A DNA stretch of 8,287 bases from Methylocystaceae bacterium (GTDB lineage: Bacteria > Pseudomonadota > Alphaproteobacteria > Rhizobiales > Beijerinckiaceae). Below are positions 6,411 through 8,287 of the stretch, piece by piece; the stretch's first letter is position 1, and each line of letters opens with the position of its first letter. The notes below the pieces were generated by a model that was not told where the DNA came from, made no database searches, and saw only the letters and a list, made by a program, of their open reading frames with translations. Both the position numbers and the translations under genes were made by a program. The DNA lies in NCBI GenBank assembly GCA_003152255.1, contig PLZT01000412.1, positions 4,728-13,014 on the forward strand, in the 5' to 3' direction.

Positions 6411-6414
6411 CGCC

Positions 6415-6648
6415 ATGAGCGATTACAACATAAATAAAAACGCCGACCTGTCGAAAAAGGAACCGGATAAATACTCCGGCATGCGTGAGTTGCACTTGGG
6501 GCTGAGCCCGAATGTTCTCCTCTGCGCCTTGGGCGGCGGAATTCTCGGAGCGATACTCTCGCTTTGGGCCACAACCGACGTAGGGGTCGTCGGGGCGACC
6601 GTGTTCGTCATGGCGATTCTGTCGGGCATCTTCGGCATGTTCCTCTGA
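6415..6648 (+). CDS. small two-segment membrane protein, hypothetical
   Basis: A 77-residue protein I do not recognise. The first 30 residues are polar and rich in Asn, Lys and Asp (MSDYNINKNADLSKKEPDKY), and are followed by two hydrophobic segments: about 32-51, with a glycine-rich LCALGGGILGAILSLW, and about 56-77, GVVGATVFVMAILSGIFGMFL, which runs to the C-terminus. The glycine spacing would allow close helix packing or oligomers. The start is supported by AAGGGAAA just upstream. Codon use in the first third is less GC-biased than in the operon genes, though the membrane part is typical. It stands alone, with 210 bp before it and a long inverted repeat 12 bp after its stop. Inner-membrane location is inferred from the two segments; function is unknown. 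Confidence 0.72.
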   Translation: MSDYNINKNADLSKKEPDKYSGMRELHLGLSPNVLLCALGGGILGAILSLWATTDVGVVGATVFVMAILSGIFGMFL

Positions 6649-6659
6649 CGCCGCGCTAA

Positions 6660-6705
6660 AGCAAGTTCTTATGAAAGTTGTCAGACTTTTCGATGAGAAC
6701 TTGCT
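6660..6705. repeat. long imperfect hairpin (10-bp perfect arms)
   Basis: AGCAAGTTCT (6660-6669) is perfectly complementary to AGAACTTGCT (6696-6705). The pairing extends inward through TAT/ATG (one G-U pair), then, past one bulged base, GAAA (6673-6676) pairs with TTTC (6688-6691), leaving a short loop near TTGTCAGA. The result is about 17 bp of stem 12 bases after the small membrane gene's stop. It is AT-richer than the surroundings and not followed by a T-run. It may be a 3' stability element, a small RNA, or a copy of a dispersed palindromic repeat. Confidence 0.7.
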
Positions 6706-6720
6706 CAAACTTTATGATTT

Positions 6721-6751
6721 CGAGCGATTAATTATCGCTCGCAAGCTTTTT
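6721..6751 (+). terminator. probable intrinsic terminator
   Basis: CGAGCGAT (6721-6728) pairs perfectly with ATCGCTCG (6734-6741) around TAATT, and a T5 run (6747-6751) follows 5 bases after the stem. The gap between stem and T-run is longer than usual, which lowers efficiency. It would end the transcript of the small membrane gene at 6415-6648, together with the longer hairpin just before it. Confidence 0.5.
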
Positions 6752-6899
6752 GCGTGCGGCTGGCGCTCCAGTCGAGGCGCTGGCGGCGATCGTCTACATA
6801 AGACCTTTATTTTACCCAAGGCTTTCTTAAAGATTCCATGCGTTACTTGGCCACACGCGCCGACGGTCGCGCGGAACCACTCGCACCGAGCATTGCCTC

Positions 6900-7202
6900 A
6901 TGGCTCAATTCAAACTCGATCTGCATCAGACATTTCGGCGGCCCTCTGAGCCAGGGGACAAGCAAGTCCAATCCCTCAGGCAGATGTATCGCGGTCGGAT
7001 ACGCGACGGCGCCAAATGGAGCTGGGCGTTCGCGCTTGTCGTGGTCCTGCTATTCGCCTTGGGATATGGCCTCAGCTATTTGCTGGCCCGCGCGCTCCAG
7101 CTCGCGGCCTGGACGCGGGGCTATAGCCTCGGCTATGCGCTGGCTCGCCCCCTCCCCGCCGCGCTTTGGTCGCGGTGGATTCGCCTGTTCATTTGGCGCT
7201 AG
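6900..7202 (+). CDS. small single-segment membrane protein, hypothetical
   Basis: A 100-residue basic protein that I do not recognise. The N-terminal 38 residues are polar and Arg/Lys-rich (MAQFKLDLHQTFRRPSEPGDK), followed by a clear membrane segment at about 40-64 (WSWAFALVVVLLFALGYGLSYLLA) and an amphipathic, Trp- and Arg-rich tail ending in IRLFIWR. The start is weakly supported: no good Shine-Dalgarno lies before the ATG at 6900. An overlapping frame (6838-7254) is open too, but its translation is low-complexity Ser/Arg/Pro and looks like a shadow. This frame is favoured because of the coherent membrane segment and charge pattern. It lies in a gene-poor stretch, followed 56 bp later by a strong perfect hairpin. 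It could be a real small gene or a decayed one; I see no family match. Confidence 0.45.
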   Translation: MAQFKLDLHQTFRRPSEPGDKQVQSLRQMYRGRIRDGAKWSWAFALVVVLLFALGYGLSYLLARALQLAAWTRGYSLGYALARPLPAALWSRWIRLFIWR

Positions 7203-7258
7203 GACAAGCTTGCGAGGAAGCAGAACGGGACAATCCCGCCGGCGTCCGAAATGACGAA

Positions 7259-7288
7259 GGCCCTGTAGCGTCTCTACGCTACAGGGCC
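7259..7288. repeat. perfect 13-bp stem hairpin
   Basis: GGCCCTGTAGCGT (7259-7271) is perfectly complementary to ACGCTACAGGGCC (7276-7288) with only CTCT between them. Neither strand has a T-run directly after the stem (the minus strand has a weak TTCGTCATTT), so it is not a textbook terminator. A smaller stem, CGGGA/TCCCG (7226-7238), lies just before it. Such a perfect stem is rarely accidental; a transcription end, a dispersed palindrome or a protein site are all possible. Confidence 0.7.
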
Positions 7289-7726
7289 AACGATAGACTC
7301 CGCCTTGCGAAACATATTCTGGGAACACCCAGCTATTGGCAAGTGTGCGCCGCGCTTGGCCTTCGCGTACCGCGCCTTGCTCGACGATGTGTGATCGACG
7401 TTGGCGTGTCTTGAATAGTCGGTCTTGAATTTTTCGAGACGCCGGCGACCTTAGGCAGGCCGCGCCATAGTAACAGGCGGCGTCACGCTCCTCTCGCATG
7501 TTTCCTTTCGAAAGGGTTGGCTCCGGTTTGCCGCGCCGTTATTCGAGGTCCCTCTCGATCAGGGCTGGGGTTTCCCGCCCGCCCTCACGGCCGCGACATG
7601 ACAAAATGATGAACCTCTAAAGTGCTTTGGTCAATCAAAAATCCGCCACTGCGACAATTTGTAATGCGCGCCGACCCGCCCCCGATTTTTTCGGTTCGCG
7701 ATAAGAGTCCGCGCTCGGCTGGCGCG
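7289..7726. other. non-coding stretch without a recognisable gene
   Basis: No open frame here reads like a protein on either strand. Small structures are visible: a 9-bp direct repeat GTCTTGAAT at 7408-7416 and 7422-7430, of which the second copy also forms an 8-bp stem with TTCGAGAC (7433-7440, one G-U pair), and a 12-bp palindrome CCTTTCGAAAGG at 7504-7515. The segment 7600-7700 is AT-richer than the genes. I see no tRNA, no transposase remnant and no CRISPR repeat. Confidence 0.5.
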
Positions 7727-7742
7727 TTAACGCTTCATTAAC
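7727..7742. promoter_or_regulatory. CtrA-type binding site
   Basis: TTAA (7727-7730), seven bases, then TTAA (7738-7741) followed by C match the full CtrA consensus TTAA-N7-TTAAC; the first half is also followed by C. CtrA is the cell-cycle response regulator of Alphaproteobacteria. The site lies about 25 bases before a two-hairpin unit that ends in a T-run, a spacing suited to activation of a promoter starting near 7760-7766. Confidence 0.55.
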
Positions 7743-7761
7743 GATTCGAGCGTCCACTGTC

Positions 7762-7836
7762 CTTCAAGAGCCGCGTCGCCCCTGATCCGCGGCTCAAGAT
7801 TCGGCCCGGATCGAACTCCAACGATCCGGGCTTTTT
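7762..7836 (+). ncRNA. candidate small RNA with two stem-loops
   Basis: GAGCCGCG (7768-7775) pairs perfectly with CGCGGCTC (7788-7795) around a 12-base C-rich loop, and after 8 bases comes a 10-bp terminator stem. No open frame precedes the pair, so the terminator would otherwise have no transcript to end. With the CtrA site upstream, a transcript of about 70-75 nt is the simplest reading. The start point is an estimate. The terminator loop contains CUCC, which could pair with Shine-Dalgarno sequences. I do not recognise a known RNA family. Confidence 0.4.
7804..7836 (+). terminator. strong intrinsic terminator
   Basis: GCCCGGATCG (7804-7813) pairs perfectly with CGATCCGGGC (7822-7831) around AACTCCAA, and five T follow immediately (7832-7836). 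This is a textbook Rho-independent terminator for the + strand; on the minus strand no T-run follows. It isolates map from anything transcribed upstream. Confidence 0.88.
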
Positions 7837-7871
7837 CATTTCAAGCGAGCCCGCGGCGAAGGAACAAAACG

Positions 7872-7946
7872 CCAGACTTTCGCGACCGGCTTTCGCACAA
7901 AAATTCCCGACGAAATCAAGGCTCCGATATATTCGCGAAAGTCTGG
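7872..7946. repeat. 14-bp perfect inverted repeat upstream of map
   Basis: CCAGACTTTCGCGA (7872-7885) and TCGCGAAAGTCTGG (7933-7946) are exact reverse complements separated by 47 bases. The right arm touches a -10-like TATATT (7928-7933). The element lies between the terminator at 7804-7836 and the map start, so it may be an operator pair, a leader-RNA stem, or the ends of a very short mobile remnant. Confidence 0.7.
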
Positions 7947-8069
7947 ATTCCGCATTGCGGCGGCGACCGCCCGGCGCTCGGCCTCGCCGGCCGTCCTGCT
8001 TGCTTTCATGCGCCCAATCATTAGTTTAGGCTGCAGCAAAAGCTTCTTGAACCAAGAGACCGGAAAATC

Positions 8070-8287
8070 ATGACCTTCATCGAGTCCCATCTCGCGCCGA
8101 CAGGACGCAAGAACGGGCACATCAAGCTGCACGGACCCGAGGATTTCGAGGCGATGCGCCGGGCCGGGCGGCTCACGGCCGAGGCGCTCGACATGCTGAT
8201 CGAGCATGTGCGGCCCGGCGTCACGACCAAGGCGCTCGACGATCTTGTGTTCGACTTCGCCATGGCGCATGGCGCCTATCCCGCGCC
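8070..8287 (+). CDS. map: methionine aminopeptidase, type I (5' part)
   Basis: Only the first 72 codons lie in the window. Methionine aminopeptidase removes the initiator methionine from new proteins when the second residue is small, using a two-metal site in the cytosol. The visible part starts MTFIESHLAPTGRKNGHIKLHG, then shows the family N-terminal helix pattern with EDFEAMRRAGRLTAEALDML, HVRPGVTTKALDDLV and the start of the AHGAYPA strand. The metal-binding residues lie beyond the right edge. The first 20 residues form an N-terminal extension of a kind common in alphaproteobacterial enzymes. The ATG at 8070 has a modest ribosome site GGAAA (8062-8066). It is preceded by a long leader with a 14-bp inverted repeat and separated from upstream transcripts by a strong terminator, so it has its own promoter. 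Confidence 0.93.
   Translation, partial: MTFIESHLAPTGRKNGHIKLHGPEDFEAMRRAGRLTAEALDMLIEHVRPGVTTKALDDLVFDFAMAHGAYPA

Noticed and set aside
5620..6708. Antisense open frame over the sugar kinase
   Set aside because: No domain, overlaps a fully conserved kinase; shadow.
6838..7254. Alternative + frame of 138 residues overlapping the 100-residue membrane protein
   Set aside because: Translation is Ser/Arg/Pro-rich without a coherent membrane segment or ribosome site.
7050..7499. Minus-strand open frame of 149 residues
   Set aside because: Runs through the perfect hairpin and has mixed low-complexity sequence; no ribosome site or family pattern.
7836..8021. Minus-strand frame of 61 codons ending at the terminator, with protein-like text near its end (PDFREYIGALISSGIF)
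   Set aside because: No Shine-Dalgarno at either ATG (8021 or 8009), third-position GC clearly lower than in the real genes, and part of the sequence is set by the 14-bp inverted repeat. It could still be a small gene; conservation would decide.
7203..8069. tRNA, CRISPR array or transposase remnant
   Set aside because: No cloverleaf, no regularly spaced repeats and no transposase motif could be seen on either strand.

Overview
The window looks like chromosomal DNA from a GC-rich alphaproteobacterium, most likely a member of the Hyphomicrobiales (Rhizobiales); a methanotroph-like relative (Methylocystis/Methylosinus type) is my guess only. The support is strong GC bias at third codon positions, long antisense shadow ORFs, an alphaproteobacterial helix-hairpin-helix tail domain, a CtrA-type TTAA-N7-TTAA site, and a type I methionine aminopeptidase start. 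All confidently called genes lie on the + strand.

Layout. Positions 26-322 hold a small DUF6881-type gene (immunity-like), whose upstream partner is cut off by the window edge. Positions 407-1813 encode a DUF2252 protein with an intact family signature. After a possible sigma70 promoter (1916-1946), four genes run in a tight series from 1991 to 6204: a membrane-anchored periplasmic protein with three tandem BON-like modules and an OmpA-like C-terminus; an inner-membrane protein carrying a C-terminal helix-hairpin-helix domain; a secreted pentapeptide-repeat protein; and a ROK-family fructokinase (Mak-like). The last three overlap by 4 bases (ATGA) and are almost certainly translated in a coupled way. 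Together they suggest an uncharacterised cell-envelope unit joined to a cytoplasmic sugar kinase.

From about 6205 to 8069 the DNA is gene-poor and visibly AT-richer in places. It holds two small putative membrane proteins (6415-6648, 6900-7202) and an unusual density of inverted repeats: a long hairpin at 6660-6705, a terminator-like stem at 6721-6751, a perfect 13-bp stem at 7259-7288, two stems followed by T5 at 7768-7836, and a 14-bp inverted repeat at 7872-7946. A full CtrA-type site at 7727-7742 sits just before the two-stem unit, making 7760-7836 a candidate CtrA-controlled small RNA. The methionine aminopeptidase gene map begins at 8070 and leaves the window at the right edge.

The most noteworthy observations are the OmpA-like domain whose peptidoglycan-binding Asp is replaced by Gly, the coupled envelope/sugar-kinase unit, the CtrA site with its two-stem transcript, and the cluster of hairpins.
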